Assembly: GCF_025370755.1 (NCBI RefSeq)
Contig: NZ_JAMXFC010000010.1
Location: 97,988-161,987 of the forward strand
Length of the DNA stretch: 64,000 nucleotides
Direction: 5' to 3'
Source of the DNA: Laspinema sp. D2d
GTDB lineage: Bacteria; Cyanobacteriota; Cyanobacteriia; Cyanobacteriales; Laspinemataceae
A model generated the notes under the pieces. It saw nothing but the letters and a program-made list of their open reading frames with translations, searched no databases and was not told where the DNA came from. Numbering within the stretch: position 1 is the stretch's first letter; every line of letters begins with the position of its first letter. Below are positions 9,300 to 17,764 of the stretch, in pieces. The translations under genes were made by a program, and so were the position numbers.

Positions 9300-9559
9300 T
9301 TTTATCAGGGGTGGGTTCGGTGGAAAGTTGAGCTTTTTTATTTTACCGGGTTTTGGAGCGGAAAATTGCCCTCTTTCTCAAGGAAGATTTGAGCTTATTT
9401 CTTCAGGAGGAATTTTTGCGGATTTGCTGGGGAGACCGACTTTCATCCCCCCACAAAGAAAGAAATTAAAAACGTTCTACCTTAAGGGAGAGGAAAGCTA
9501 GAGTAAAAATTACTAAAGTTTACCTATCGTGTAAAACACCATAAGGATATACAATTATC

Positions 9560-10069
9560 ATGGCAAATTTAGCAGACAACATCAAACAAGTCAAAGAAAG
9601 TCTACCGAATATTACCCCGACGCCACCGGATTTAAAACCCCAGGTTACCCCCGGAGAACTTAAGTCGCGTCTGGAATGGGGAGAACCCGGTTTAACCATT
9701 ATTGATGTGCGCGATCGCGAATCTTTCAACTACGAACGCATCACCGGCGCAATCACCATGCCTATGGAGAACCTCGCCGAGACCGTCAGTTCCAGCTTAG
9801 AATACAAGCGGGATATCTACCTGTATGGAGACAGCGACGAGCAAACCAAACAAGCTGCTACTGAACTGCGTAGCGGTGGTTTCATCAATGTTGCTGAAAT
9901 TAAAGGCGGTTTACCGGCTTGGAAAGCGATCGGCGGTCCCACCGAAGGGATTATTTCCGTGGAAGGTCCTTCCGGTCCTAGTTCTGTGAAGAAAAGTGAA
10001 AGTAATGTGGCAGCTCGTGTCGCCAAGCAAGGCGATTTGGAAGCTAAAAAATCTCAGCAACATCGCTAG
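9560..10069 (+). CDS. Rhodanese-fold protein lacking the catalytic cysteine
   Basis: A 169-residue soluble protein whose residues about 33-130 form a rhodanese domain: LTIIDVRDRESFNYERITGAI, then DIYLYGDSDEQT, then INVAEIKGGLPAWKAIGGP. In active rhodaneses a cysteine follows the beta strand of the active-site loop (as in VYCxxGxRS); here the equivalent position in YLYGDSDEQ appears to be glycine, and the protein has no cysteine in the region. It is therefore unlikely to be a sulfurtransferase and may bind a partner or small molecule. The charged C-terminal tail has no recognisable motif. It stands alone, 260 bp from divergent rsmA. Confidence 0.8.
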   Translation: MANLADNIKQVKESLPNITPTPPDLKPQVTPGELKSRLEWGEPGLTIIDVRDRESFNYERITGAITMPMENLAETVSSSLEYKRDIYLYGDSDEQTKQAATELRSGGFINVAEIKGGLPAWKAIGGPTEGIISVEGPSGPSSVKKSESNVAARVAKQGDLEAKKSQQHR

Positions 10070-10146
10070 AGTTCACTTCTCAAGTCTAGGATAAATTGGG
10101 GAATTAAGCCTAAATTTCGATTCTAGGCTGGCCCTGCTTCCAGATA

Positions 10147-10174
10147 GTAGAGGCGCGATCAATCGCGTCTCTAC
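10147..10174. repeat. GTAGAG-type palindromic repeat between convergent genes
   Basis: Two 13-base arms, GTAGAGGCGCGAT and ATCGCGTCTCTAC, pair around a 2-base loop with a single G-T mismatch. A related sequence forms the terminator near 14374 and a degenerate one lies near 36218, so this is a dispersed palindrome. It sits between the convergent rhodanese and hydrolase genes, where it could act as a transcript end, although no T-run follows. Confidence 0.6.
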
Positions 10175-10201
10175 TCAGGCATTTTTATGGTACTTTTCAG
10201 C

Positions 10202-11134
10202 CTATTGAGCGATCGCCGTTAAAGAGTCCAAATTAACGACTTTCCAGGTACTTGCTAACGCTTCACTAATTGCCCCTGTAATAAAGTCATCACTCCAATA
10301 GGCAACATGAGAGAGGGGATTCCAACTGGTTAATAAATTCCCCACATTCACCGGCCAATCGGTCGTGACCACCTGATCATATTCTGGACTGAGGGACTTG
10401 AGCGGATAAGAAATAATATCATTCGGGTCATAAAAATTAACCCATTCCCCGACTAAATCCGGATGATAAGCTGATAACTGCTTCGCCGGAACCTGGATGG
10501 GACGATCAAACTTTTGATGCAAACTCCACAGGGCGATCGGACTGCCGAGACTATAAAATAAAGTCAGAGTTTCCCCCCGTTCTAACGGGGTATTTCCCAT
10601 CTCATTGGTGACTGATTCAGGCATCAGCACTTTACTCCCCCGAGTCCGAGTAAATTCCTGAAGATCATAAAAGTAATTGCTGGCAATCACAGTGCCTAGA
10701 CTATGAGCAATGGTGCAGAGAGGGGCGGTGGGACCGGCTTTTTCCGCTAAATTTCGCAGACTTTCTGCAACCCTAGCGTGAATCAGATCATACAGACGCC
10801 GATCGCGTTCCGAGGTGACTTGATAGGCGATTGTATCTCCTAACACATTGATGAAAAAAAACCGCAACCATTCAAACCGCAAATTGTCTCCCTTCACTTT
10901 TTCCCATAACTCTTGTTGTTCCGGTTGCAGCAGCGGTGCCCAATAAATATATTCAAAGACTAATCGCTGTTCCGCTTCTTCTGGGGAAATCCCCAACTTC
11001 TGGGCAAATGTTTCGATAATTTGGCGGGATAACTGACTAAAATATTCCGGTTGTTCTAACTTCCCTTCATCCACATCCGGATCTCCCGACCCCATGCCAT
11101 GAATGACGGCAACGGCTATTTTTTGAACTGACAT
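10202..11134 (-). CDS. Putative alpha/beta hydrolase
   Basis: A 310-residue soluble protein. It opens with VAVIHGMGSGDPD, a His-Gly oxyanion-type turn, and contains CTIAHSLGTVIAS, a nucleophile elbow (Ser in AHSLG) typical of lipase/esterase-like hydrolases. A later segment with DPNDIISYPL may supply the acidic residue and HVAYW the histidine. The substrate cannot be predicted. The ATG at 11134 has AAGGG at suitable spacing. There is no signal peptide, and the gene is separated from its neighbours by more than 100 bp on each side. Confidence 0.7.
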   Translation of the reverse strand: MSVQKIAVAVIHGMGSGDPDVDEGKLEQPEYFSQLSRQIIETFAQKLGISPEEAEQRLVFEYIYWAPLLQPEQQELWEKVKGDNLRFEWLRFFFINVLGDTIAYQVTSERDRRLYDLIHARVAESLRNLAEKAGPTAPLCTIAHSLGTVIASNYFYDLQEFTRTRGSKVLMPESVTNEMGNTPLERGETLTLFYSLGSPIALWSLHQKFDRPIQVPAKQLSAYHPDLVGEWVNFYDPNDIISYPLKSLSPEYDQVVTTDWPVNVGNLLTSWNPLSHVAYWSDDFITGAISEALASTWKVVNLDSLTAIAQ

Positions 11135-11398
11135 GATGCTAACCCTTTTAGAAAAAATTGGTAAACTTGTCCCTATGATAAATGCGATCGCCCTGCTAGG
11201 CTGCCTCCTTTTGGCTGATATTTAGAATCGAGAACAGGTTGGAACCGCACAAAACGCTCAGGAAATCTCGTCATTTCAGCAGGGTTGAGCTTTCAACACC
11301 GTATAAAGTCTCACAACAATGACGCCGATCGCTCGAACCCGTCCCGTTCTTTTTCCCCTTGCTACTTCAGCCGCAGGGAATGGCGATCGCACTATCGC

Positions 11399-13417
11399 TT
11401 ACTGTTCAATCTTTAATTCTGCAACCACTCGCAGCACTTCCGCCACCGTCCAAGCTTGAGCAAAAGCCCCCGTCGGCTTCATCGGCGCATCCCCATCAAA
11501 AATCTCACTGAGATTACCCAGACAAGCCTCTAACAAATGATTGGCAAGAGAGTCAAGAAATGTAGCCGCAGTTTTACGATCCTTTGTAACCCGCAGATAA
11601 GCTGAAATATAAGGTCCAATCAGCCATCCCCAAACCGTTCCCTGATGGTAAGCCCCATCCCGTTCTAGGAGGGTTCCCCCGTAATGTCCGATATAGTTGG
11701 GATCTGTCGCCGCCAGACTCCTCAAGCCGTAGGAAGTGAGAAGCGATCGCCCACAAACCTCAACTACCGCTCGTTGTTGGTTCCCCGGTAACGGACTATC
11801 CGGTAAAGATACAGCAAAAATCTGATTCGGGCGCAAGGAAGGATCATCTCCATCCGGCGTATCAATCACATCGTAACAATAGCCTAACGCTTCATTCCAA
11901 AACCGCTCAAATCCAGCCCGGGTGCGATCGCCTAACTTCTGATATTCCCCCTCGGGCTTTCCTAACTTCCGCGCAAACACCGTCATAGTTCGCAAGGCAT
12001 TATACCACAATGCATTCACCTCCACCGGCTTACCTTGGCGCGGAGTCACCACCCAGTCCCCTACTTTCGCATCCATCCAAGTCAGTTGCACTCCCGGTTC
12101 CCCGGCATAAAGCAATCCATCGGCTTGATCCATCTGAATGTGATATCTTGTACCTTGTTGATGCCAGTTTATAATCTCTCGCAACACTGGCCATAATTGT
12201 TTTAACAGCTTTTTATCTTTTGTCGCCTGATAGTAAGCCCGGATCGCCTGAAAATACCACAGAGTCGCATCCACCGTATTATAATCCGGGGTTTCTCCCT
12301 GATCGGGAAACCGATTGGGTAACATTCCTTGATTCACATACTGGGCAAAGGTTTGGAGAATCAATTTTCCAATGTGCGGACGTCCAGTACAGAGGGTTAA
12401 ACCGGGCAGGGCGATCGCCATGTCCCGTCCCCAATCCCCAAACCAAGGATATCCGGCAATAATTGTTTTGCCATCGGGATGGTTTGGGTAAGGGCGATCG
12501 ACAATAAAGCGATCGGCAGCTAACACAAGCTCACGCACCCACTCTGGGGATTTTCGGGACAATTGATATACTTTCCCCGGTTTCCCTTTCAATCCTTTCC
12601 CTTTCAGGGCCCGTTTAATTAACTGTTGATCCCACTGCCGACGAGACTGTAAAGCACGTTCTACCCCTAAACTGGCATGGGAGTCGGTACTCACTGAGAT
12701 CGCCAACGATTGTCCCGGTTGTAACTCGCCCTGAACGGTTGCTACTTGCAGTAAATCTTCCACGCAGTCCCCACCCCGACTCTTTTCTACCGCCAAATCA
12801 AACCCATAATGCCACTGATGCGCCGGACTGACTGCGCCTCCAACGGCATACAAATAGAGCGGAACTGCCCCGGGAAATGCTGTAATACACAGACCCGAAC
12901 TCACTGACTCCACCTGCATCAACCGGCTATTTCCCTGGGTCGTATGATGGCGATCGCGATAGGTTGCAAACCCTTTTATTGTTAAAGTAATGGGCAAACT
13001 AGACCGACGCAGGGTATAATAAATGTAAGTGGTATTTTCCCCTTGCTGCATCCAAATCCGTTTTTCTAACAACGCATCTCCAAACCCATAACTCCACACC
13101 GGAATAGAACCCTCTAAATGAAACCGTTCGAGTACCCGATATCCTTCGGGTTCTACGGTTCCATCGGCCCATCGGTTAGTAAATAGCGGATAGCGATCGC
13201 CACCATAACTCGCGACTTCATCTAACTTAGAAAACAACAGGGTATGACCCAACGGCGGAGCAAGTGCAGCCATTAGTAACCCATGATAGCGGCGTGTTAA
13301 CAGTCCAGCCACCGTACCCGAGGCATAGCTGCCTGTCCCATTCGTGACCAGCCATTCGCGAGATTCAGATGTTACCAAATCGCCACAAAGTTCTCGACCC
13401 AGTTCAATTTTACGCAT
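11399..13417 (-). CDS. Glycogen debranching enzyme (GH133-type amylo-alpha-1,6-glucosidase)
   Basis: The enzyme should remove alpha-1,6 branches from glycogen in the cytoplasm. The N-terminal domain begins with EWLVTNGTGSYASGTVAG and carries RRYHGLLMAAL, both hallmarks of the bacterial and archaeal debranching family. The C-terminal (alpha/alpha)6 domain contains GYPWFGDWGRDMAIALPGL and, near the end, GTVWGWLIGPY. The protein is about 672 residues, the family norm. The frame reaches a TTG at 13459, but the ATG at 13417 has GGAAG six bases upstream and is preferred. It is a single-gene unit; no glg genes lie nearby. Confidence 0.9.
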   Translation of the reverse strand: MRKIELGRELCGDLVTSESREWLVTNGTGSYASGTVAGLLTRRYHGLLMAALAPPLGHTLLFSKLDEVASYGGDRYPLFTNRWADGTVEPEGYRVLERFHLEGSIPVWSYGFGDALLEKRIWMQQGENTTYIYYTLRRSSLPITLTIKGFATYRDRHHTTQGNSRLMQVESVSSGLCITAFPGAVPLYLYAVGGAVSPAHQWHYGFDLAVEKSRGGDCVEDLLQVATVQGELQPGQSLAISVSTDSHASLGVERALQSRRQWDQQLIKRALKGKGLKGKPGKVYQLSRKSPEWVRELVLAADRFIVDRPYPNHPDGKTIIAGYPWFGDWGRDMAIALPGLTLCTGRPHIGKLILQTFAQYVNQGMLPNRFPDQGETPDYNTVDATLWYFQAIRAYYQATKDKKLLKQLWPVLREIINWHQQGTRYHIQMDQADGLLYAGEPGVQLTWMDAKVGDWVVTPRQGKPVEVNALWYNALRTMTVFARKLGKPEGEYQKLGDRTRAGFERFWNEALGYCYDVIDTPDGDDPSLRPNQIFAVSLPDSPLPGNQQRAVVEVCGRSLLTSYGLRSLAATDPNYIGHYGGTLLERDGAYHQGTVWGWLIGPYISAYLRVTKDRKTAATFLDSLANHLLEACLGNLSEIFDGDAPMKPTGAFAQAWTVAEVLRVVAELKIEQ

Positions 13418-13602
13418 AATTTTCTTCCATTTATTTAGATTAAATGATGTTGATTTCAAGACTGAACTATGACCCCGGATGTCTTAGGGGCAGTCTTAAG
13501 CTCCTGCCCCAAAACCCCGGATTATTTCCCCCAATTTTTGTTATTTAATCCTCTGTTTTCTACACAAATGTGAGAAAATTATTCTGCAAGAGTCCCCTCT
13601 TT

Positions 13603-14064
13603 TCATCCTTCCGCAGAAACGGGGCTAGATACAGAGTCAGGTTTGGGGAAAAACTTTTCTGTGACTCCTGCAGTGACCAAATGAGATAACAATCCCATTG
13701 GACCTGCAAACAAGCATAACAGCAGAGAGTGAGTCGTCCAAACCCCGGTCTGCTGTCCTTGCCAATAGATCCAGCGACCTACAAACAAATCCATGACTAA
13801 ATAATGAACCCACCCCGTAGCAGCAGCCCCTTCATTGCCAAAAAACCGGGCAATATCTGCCAGGGTGGGATTAGACATGGATTGGGCTGTTTCTGCGTCC
13901 ACTTGTCCGAAAAACAGATAAATATACAAAAGGGCTAGGGGAACAAAGGGCAGATAGGATTCCATCACCTTGCGGCTGACTCCCCAATTGGGTAAGACAA
14001 TCATCAAGAACCAGAAGGGCAAGACAAAGAGGTTACCGGCATTAAACAAGAGTTCGAGGTTCAT
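13603..14064 (-). CDS. ABA4-like (DUF4281) membrane protein
   Basis: A 153-residue protein with four hydrophobic segments. It contains LFNAGNLFVLPFWFLMIVLP at the start and the sequence GWVHYLVMDLFVGRWIYW, characteristic of the ABA4-like family. In plants ABA4 is needed for neoxanthin synthesis; cyanobacteria do not make neoxanthin, so the role here is unknown and may concern carotenoids or photosynthetic membranes. A TTG at 14085 is in frame, but the ATG at 14064 gives the expected N-terminus. It is divergent from the short peptide gene at 14261. Confidence 0.8.
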   Translation of the reverse strand: MNLELLFNAGNLFVLPFWFLMIVLPNWGVSRKVMESYLPFVPLALLYIYLFFGQVDAETAQSMSNPTLADIARFFGNEGAAATGWVHYLVMDLFVGRWIYWQGQQTGVWTTHSLLLCLFAGPMGLLSHLVTAGVTEKFFPKPDSVSSPVSAEG

Positions 14065-14204
14065 GGGTTGCTGTTTTGCTGTCAATTTAACAAAAGGTTA
14101 CAATAAAACCACTCCCGCACAAAATCCAGTGCGAGAATTTTGCAGAAGTAATCCCTATGGGGTGGCCTCGGGCCCAGAGTCCGGTACATTCTAGCAACCC
14201 GTGC

Positions 14205-14210
14205 TAAGAT
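14205..14210 (+). promoter_or_regulatory. Possible -10 element of the short peptide gene
   Basis: TAAGAT lies 50 bp upstream of the short membrane-peptide start, a reasonable leader length. No good -35 hexamer is seen at the right distance, so this is tentative. Confidence 0.3.
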
Positions 14211-14260
14211 TAGCGAAAACCACCGCTTAACGGTTCCTATCCAATCCCAGGAGAACTCTA

Positions 14261-14356
14261 ATGACTGTTCATGATTTATTAATGCTGGTGCTGTTACTTT
14301 CCCCCGGTTTAGCCCTTTCTGCTTTGGTCATGGTCGCTTTTGCGGCGGGGGGTTGA
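14261..14356 (+). CDS. 31-residue single-helix membrane peptide
   Basis: An ATG at 14261 is preceded by AGGAG at ideal spacing and opens a 31-codon frame. The product begins MTVHDLLMLVLLLSPG and ends MVAFAAGG, so almost the whole peptide is one hydrophobic helix with a polar N-terminus. A rho-independent terminator starts 18 bp after the stop, which gives the frame its own compact transcription unit. Size and layout resemble the tiny subunits of cyanobacterial photosystems, cytochrome b6f or NDH-1, but I cannot match it to a named one. It could be an accessory subunit or a regulatory membrane peptide. Confidence 0.65.
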   Translation: MTVHDLLMLVLLLSPGLALSALVMVAFAAGG

Positions 14357-14373
14357 ACTTCGGTGAATGGCCT

Positions 14374-14409
14374 AGAGACGCGATTGAGATTGCGTCTCTA
14401 TTTTTTTTT
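14374..14409 (+). terminator. Terminator of the 31-residue peptide gene
   Basis: Perfect arms AGAGACGC (14374-14381) and GCGTCTCT (14392-14399) around a 10-base loop are followed within one base by nine T residues. The hairpin belongs to the same GTAGAGACGCG repeat family as 10147-10174, here serving as a terminator. Confidence 0.85.
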
Positions 14410-14934
14410 CAGGGAATTTTCTCGGGATAAAAACCGTTCTGGGTTCAACAGAGAATCCTCCAGTTTCCTCGTTCTCACAAGCCACCCTTTGACCTAAGCC
14501 TCTGGAGAATAGGTCACTCCTTTGATCCCGGGGCGATCGCCGAGGATAGGATTACCTACCAGACATTTTGTATTCTTAGTTACAACTTTTGAATCACGCC
14601 CAGGCCAACAGCGAAGAACACCGTTTTTTCTGGGTGCAGCCCAGTCTTAAAGTTGAGGATAAACCAAACATTGATCCGGCTGTACCCCTTGTGGAAGAAG
14701 GCTTGTGACCGTAAACTCTCATCATCGCCACTGATAGGTTCGGGGAGAATGTTAATTTTTGTAAAAAGCCGTTTTAGGGGTTCCCATTTTGACCAAAGCG
14801 TGCTAATATGTCTGTCGAGAGTGAATTCGGTAGTAGCATTTGTTTCTGGTATTGAGTAGGTATTTCCCTTTTCGTATTGGCAGCTTCTCTCCGAAATCTC
14901 AAACTCTACAACTCGTGAATTTTGGAGACATCCC
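14410..14934. other. 525-bp leader region upstream of the RRM gene
   Basis: No convincing gene is seen. A reverse frame at 14580-14936 has no ribosome site and a composition unlike a real protein. Cyanobacterial RRM genes often have long 5' untranslated leaders tied to cold control, and the stretch just before the ATG (about 14820-14934) is AT-rich and could be such a leader. That is inference. Confidence 0.4.
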
Positions 14935-15249
14935 ATGTCTATTTATGTAGGCAACCTTTCTTACGAAGTAACCCCAGAAGATTTAACTTCTGTTTTTGCC
15001 GAATATGGTTCGGTTCAGCGAGTTCACCTTCCCACAGACCGGGAAACAGGCCGTCCTCGCGGCTTTGCTTTTGTGGAAATGAAGAGTGAGAGTGAAGAAG
15101 CTGCGGCAATTGAAGCACTGGATGGTGCCGAATGGATGGGTCGCGATATGAAGGTTAACAAAGCCAAACCCCGGGAAAACCGGAGTTCCTTCGGTGGTGG
15201 AGGCGGTGGTGGTCGTCGAAACAGCAATTTCTCCTCTAATCGTTACTAA
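14935..15249 (+). CDS. RNA-binding protein, single RRM with Gly-rich tail
   Basis: A 104-residue protein of the cyanobacterial Rbp family. It binds RNA through one RRM with the RNP2 motif IYVGNLSYEV and the RNP1 motif RGFAFVEM. The C-terminus is a glycine-rich run followed by Arg/Asn/Ser residues, the form associated with cold-inducible Rbp proteins rather than the shorter type. These proteins are thought to act as RNA chaperones or in mRNA localisation. The ATG start immediately yields the RRM. A hairpin follows 53 bp after the stop, so it appears to be monocistronic. Confidence 0.93.
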   Translation: MSIYVGNLSYEVTPEDLTSVFAEYGSVQRVHLPTDRETGRPRGFAFVEMKSESEEAAAIEALDGAEWMGRDMKVNKAKPRENRSSFGGGGGGGRRNSNFSSNRY

Positions 15250-15302
15250 TCTTGGCGATCGCAGAATACAACAATTCAACCCTTTGAATTCTCTATGAAA
15301 GC

Positions 15303-15338
15303 GCTGAGGCACTTGATGAAGTGCCTCAGCATTTCTTA
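15303..15338 (+). terminator. Terminator after the RRM gene
   Basis: Perfect 12-base arms GCTGAGGCACTT and AAGTGCCTCAGC pair around a GATG loop and are followed by ATTTCTTAT. The T-run is interrupted, but the stem is very stable and is correctly placed after the gene. Confidence 0.75.
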
Positions 15339-15499
15339 TATTTGTGAGATATATAACCAAGCTTCTAAGTCATCTCTTGAAAATTGCTAATAATTCTCAA
15401 TAATTTGAGATTAAAAAATTGTCGCGGCTGATTTCTGGGGAGTAACCCAGTCCCCTATCGGTAAAAATCAGAAATCAGCCCCGAAAAAAGTGGGATGAA

Positions 15500-15904
15500 T
15501 TAGGGCTTTTCAGCAGCGATCGCCAATTTTGCCCCTTCAATGCGACGCACCCGATCCATGACTTCCACCACCTGTCCATGTTCAACGGCTTTATCGGCTT
15601 TTAACACCACCACGGAAACAGGTTCAGCCTTCATGCGATCGCGTACCGCTTGCTCTAAATCCTCCAAGGCGATCGTCTTTTCATCCAGCATCAACATTCC
15701 TTCAGCATCAATAGAAACCGTCAGTTTCACCGTTTCCGTTTGCACCGCTGCCGTAGAGGCTTGGGGCAAATTCACTGGCAATCCTTCAGATTTCGATAAA
15801 AACATTGAAGAAATGATAAAAAACGCCAAAATACTAAAAATGACGTCAATCATCGGGACAATATTAATCTGAGCTTGAGTTTCCGGTTCATCGGGTAGAC
15901 GCAT
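15500..15904 (-). CDS. exbD: ExbD/TolR-family biopolymer transport protein
   Basis: ExbD forms a proton-driven motor with ExbB in the inner membrane and energises outer-membrane transport through TonB-type proteins. The 134-residue protein has a short cytoplasmic N-terminus, one transmembrane helix containing the essential Asp (INIVPMIDVIFSILAFF) and a periplasmic domain ending with a DRVRRIEGAKLAIA-type segment. Longer in-frame starts exist at 15931 and 15955, but the ATG at 15904 has GAGGAG at good spacing. It overlaps the end of exbB by 17 bp, so the two are translationally coupled. No tonB is visible in the window. Confidence 0.9.
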   Translation of the reverse strand: MRLPDEPETQAQINIVPMIDVIFSILAFFIISSMFLSKSEGLPVNLPQASTAAVQTETVKLTVSIDAEGMLMLDEKTIALEDLEQAVRDRMKAEPVSVVVLKADKAVEHGQVVEVMDRVRRIEGAKLAIAAEKP

Positions 15905-16547
15905 ACTTTTGTTCTCCTCTGTCTCTTTCATAGCGATGACGATAGAGTAACTCAAGCTGACCCCCGACTTCTTGAATTAACGCAATCTGTCGGACATAAA
16001 AACTGCGAAATGTATTAGCAAACAGCAGGGTAAAAATTGCCACCACTAATCCCATGACTGTAGAAACAAGGGCCTCACTAATCCCCCCCGTTACCCCAGT
16101 GGTATTGCTACCCCCCACATCCCCGAGTCTGAGGGCTCCAAATGATTGCATCAAGCCTAAAATTGTCCCTAATAACCCCAATAAAGGGGCGACATTAATA
16201 ATGGTTTCAAACACGGTATTGAAGCGCTTGAGCAGGGGAATTTCCGCCTGGGCAGCACTTTCTAGGGCCAGTCGAAACTCTTCCGGATTGGGGTCATCTA
16301 GCGCCAATGCCTCTAAAAAGATTCGGGCGACTGGTAAATCTGCATTGAGTTGGAGCTTTTTCATCGCGAGATCCGGGTCTTGGCGATAGAGTTGCAAGAC
16401 TTCGCGGACCATTCTCCCCTGGCGGCGATTTAGCCGAAACCAGAAAAATAGGCGTTCTGCAATCAGCGCTAATGCAAGGATTGAAGCAATCAGGAGCGGT
16501 ACTGAGACTATCCCGCCCGCAGCCATTATCTTACCGAAATTACCCAT
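15888..16547 (-). CDS. exbB: ExbB/TolQ/MotA-family proton channel protein
   Basis: A protein of about 219 residues with an N-terminal hydrophobic helix, a cytoplasmic region and two further helices. The segment FETIINVAPLLGLLGTILGL and the following ISEALVSTVMGLVVAIFTLL are the conserved pore helices of the ExbB/TolQ family. It should build the proton channel with ExbD. The open frame reaches a GTG at 16571; the ATG at 16547 has GAGGA about 10 bases upstream and is preferred. The exbB-exbD order and overlap are standard. Confidence 0.92.
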   Translation of the reverse strand: MGNFGKIMAAGGIVSVPLLIASILALALIAERLFFWFRLNRRQGRMVREVLQLYRQDPDLAMKKLQLNADLPVARIFLEALALDDPNPEEFRLALESAAQAEIPLLKRFNTVFETIINVAPLLGLLGTILGLMQSFGALRLGDVGGSNTTGVTGGISEALVSTVMGLVVAIFTLLFANTFRSFYVRQIALIQEVGGQLELLYRHRYERDRGEQKYASTR

Positions 16548-16917
16548 GTAGTTTACGTTCCTCGAACCCACAACAGAGACCCGGGCGGGTCCTGCTGCTC
16601 TTATTTGATAAATTTTCTCAAAAAGCCTAGATCAAATGAGGAGAGTTTGTCAAGAGGGTTTGTAAAATTGAAGAAAAAGAAATTGACCCGGATTCCTATG
16701 ATCTCAGGGACCCGAGTTTGAAGGTATTGCAAGGTCTCTCCTGCTTATTTCCCCGTTTAAAATTATTGCAACTTTACCCCAGTTATTGCGATAGACCCTC
16801 AAAAGTGCTTCTCCCGAAGCCTGCTCAAACCCTTGGGTCTATGCCAGAATAAAACAGGCGATCGCCTCATGGCAGATCCATCATCCTAAACTATCAACAA
16901 GATAGGGAGATTCTACC
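16548..16917. other. 370-bp divergent intergenic region
   Basis: This region lies between exbB (minus) and the first of two paralogous membrane genes (plus), so it should hold both promoters. A loose inverted pair TAGACCC near 16792 and GGGTCTA near 16835 is visible. No gene or RNA is recognised. Confidence 0.4.
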
Positions 16918-17628
16918 GTGCGCCCGGACCTCAAAGAGTTACCCATCCCCAAAACTGAACTTAAGCGCTTGAGTGGTCTGGATATTGAAGCGGTTAACCA
17001 CTTTTCTATCCCAACCCTCCTCAGTTTAGATCCTGGACCCGATTCACCGGGGTTAATCCGCTATTTACCCTTTCTGTTCGCCTTTGCAGTTGGCTTAACC
17101 TACCCCGTGGCGATCGCCCTTTTAAATCTCACCTTTCCTTTCGAGTGGTTGTTCCTGAGTACCCAACTGGTTTTGGGATTATTTCTCACAAAGTTGGTGC
17201 AGTTTTTCTGGGTAAAAAAACACGTGGGCCAATCTCTCCCGGGATTGTTGCATGAAGTAGAACGATTTAATGATATCATTCGCGTCATTGATATCAACGA
17301 TCGCCTTGAAGAAGTGGGAAATCCTGACGTTCATTTACGCGATCGCGAACAAGTGGTTCAAGCCCTCCAATTAACCAAAGAAGATTTAATTCGCGCTTTA
17401 AGAACTGAACGAATCCTCCGCAAACATCAAACATTCATCGCCCGAAATCCCGAAATCTTTGCCAACAACTTAACCGCTTTAGCCGCCTTGCAAGTTGCCG
17501 ACAAAGCCAGTGAACATGGACGCCTCCTCAATGAAGCCTTGCAGATTGCCCTTAGTGCCCATGAAGAAATTGGCAAATTATCCCCTAGAACCCGATCCGC
17601 GTCTCCTCAAACTCCCGACTCCACCTAA
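16918..17628 (+). CDS. Two-helix membrane protein, paralogue A
   Basis: I do not recognise a named function. The 236-residue protein starts at a GTG with AGGGAG eight bases upstream. It has a short N-terminal segment (RPDLKELPIPKTELKRLSG), two transmembrane helices (about residues 42-65 and 75-97), and a soluble helical C-terminal domain containing EVGNPDVHLRDREQVVQAL, LRTERILRKHQTFI and QVADKASEHGRLLNEALQIA. The next gene encodes a clear paralogue with the same architecture and the same GTG start. It may be a cyanobacterium-specific membrane-anchored helical protein. Confidence 0.75.
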   Translation: MRPDLKELPIPKTELKRLSGLDIEAVNHFSIPTLLSLDPGPDSPGLIRYLPFLFAFAVGLTYPVAIALLNLTFPFEWLFLSTQLVLGLFLTKLVQFFWVKKHVGQSLPGLLHEVERFNDIIRVIDINDRLEEVGNPDVHLRDREQVVQALQLTKEDLIRALRTERILRKHQTFIARNPEIFANNLTALAALQVADKASEHGRLLNEALQIALSAHEEIGKLSPRTRSASPQTPDST

Positions 17629-17682
17629 AACAATCGGACATCTGGCAGGGAAATCCTATCCCTGAATTTGTTAAAATATCGA

Positions 17683-17720
17683 CCAGTCCAAGGGTACTCT
17701 GAACTAAGGGCCTGGACTGG
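17683..17720. repeat. Hairpin between the two membrane paralogues
   Basis: Perfect 8-base arms CCAGTCCA (17683-17690) and TGGACTGG (17713-17720) are separated by 22 bases in the 136-bp gap between the paralogues. It may affect read-through or message stability. No T-run follows. Confidence 0.4.
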
Positions 17721-17764
17721 CATAATCAAGTCAGTGGCAATTCTATTGATAGGAGTATCAAACC

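Noticed and set aside
14580..14936. Reverse 118-codon frame opposite the RRM leader
   Set aside because: No ribosome site, odd composition, and it ends antisense to a likely 5' untranslated region.
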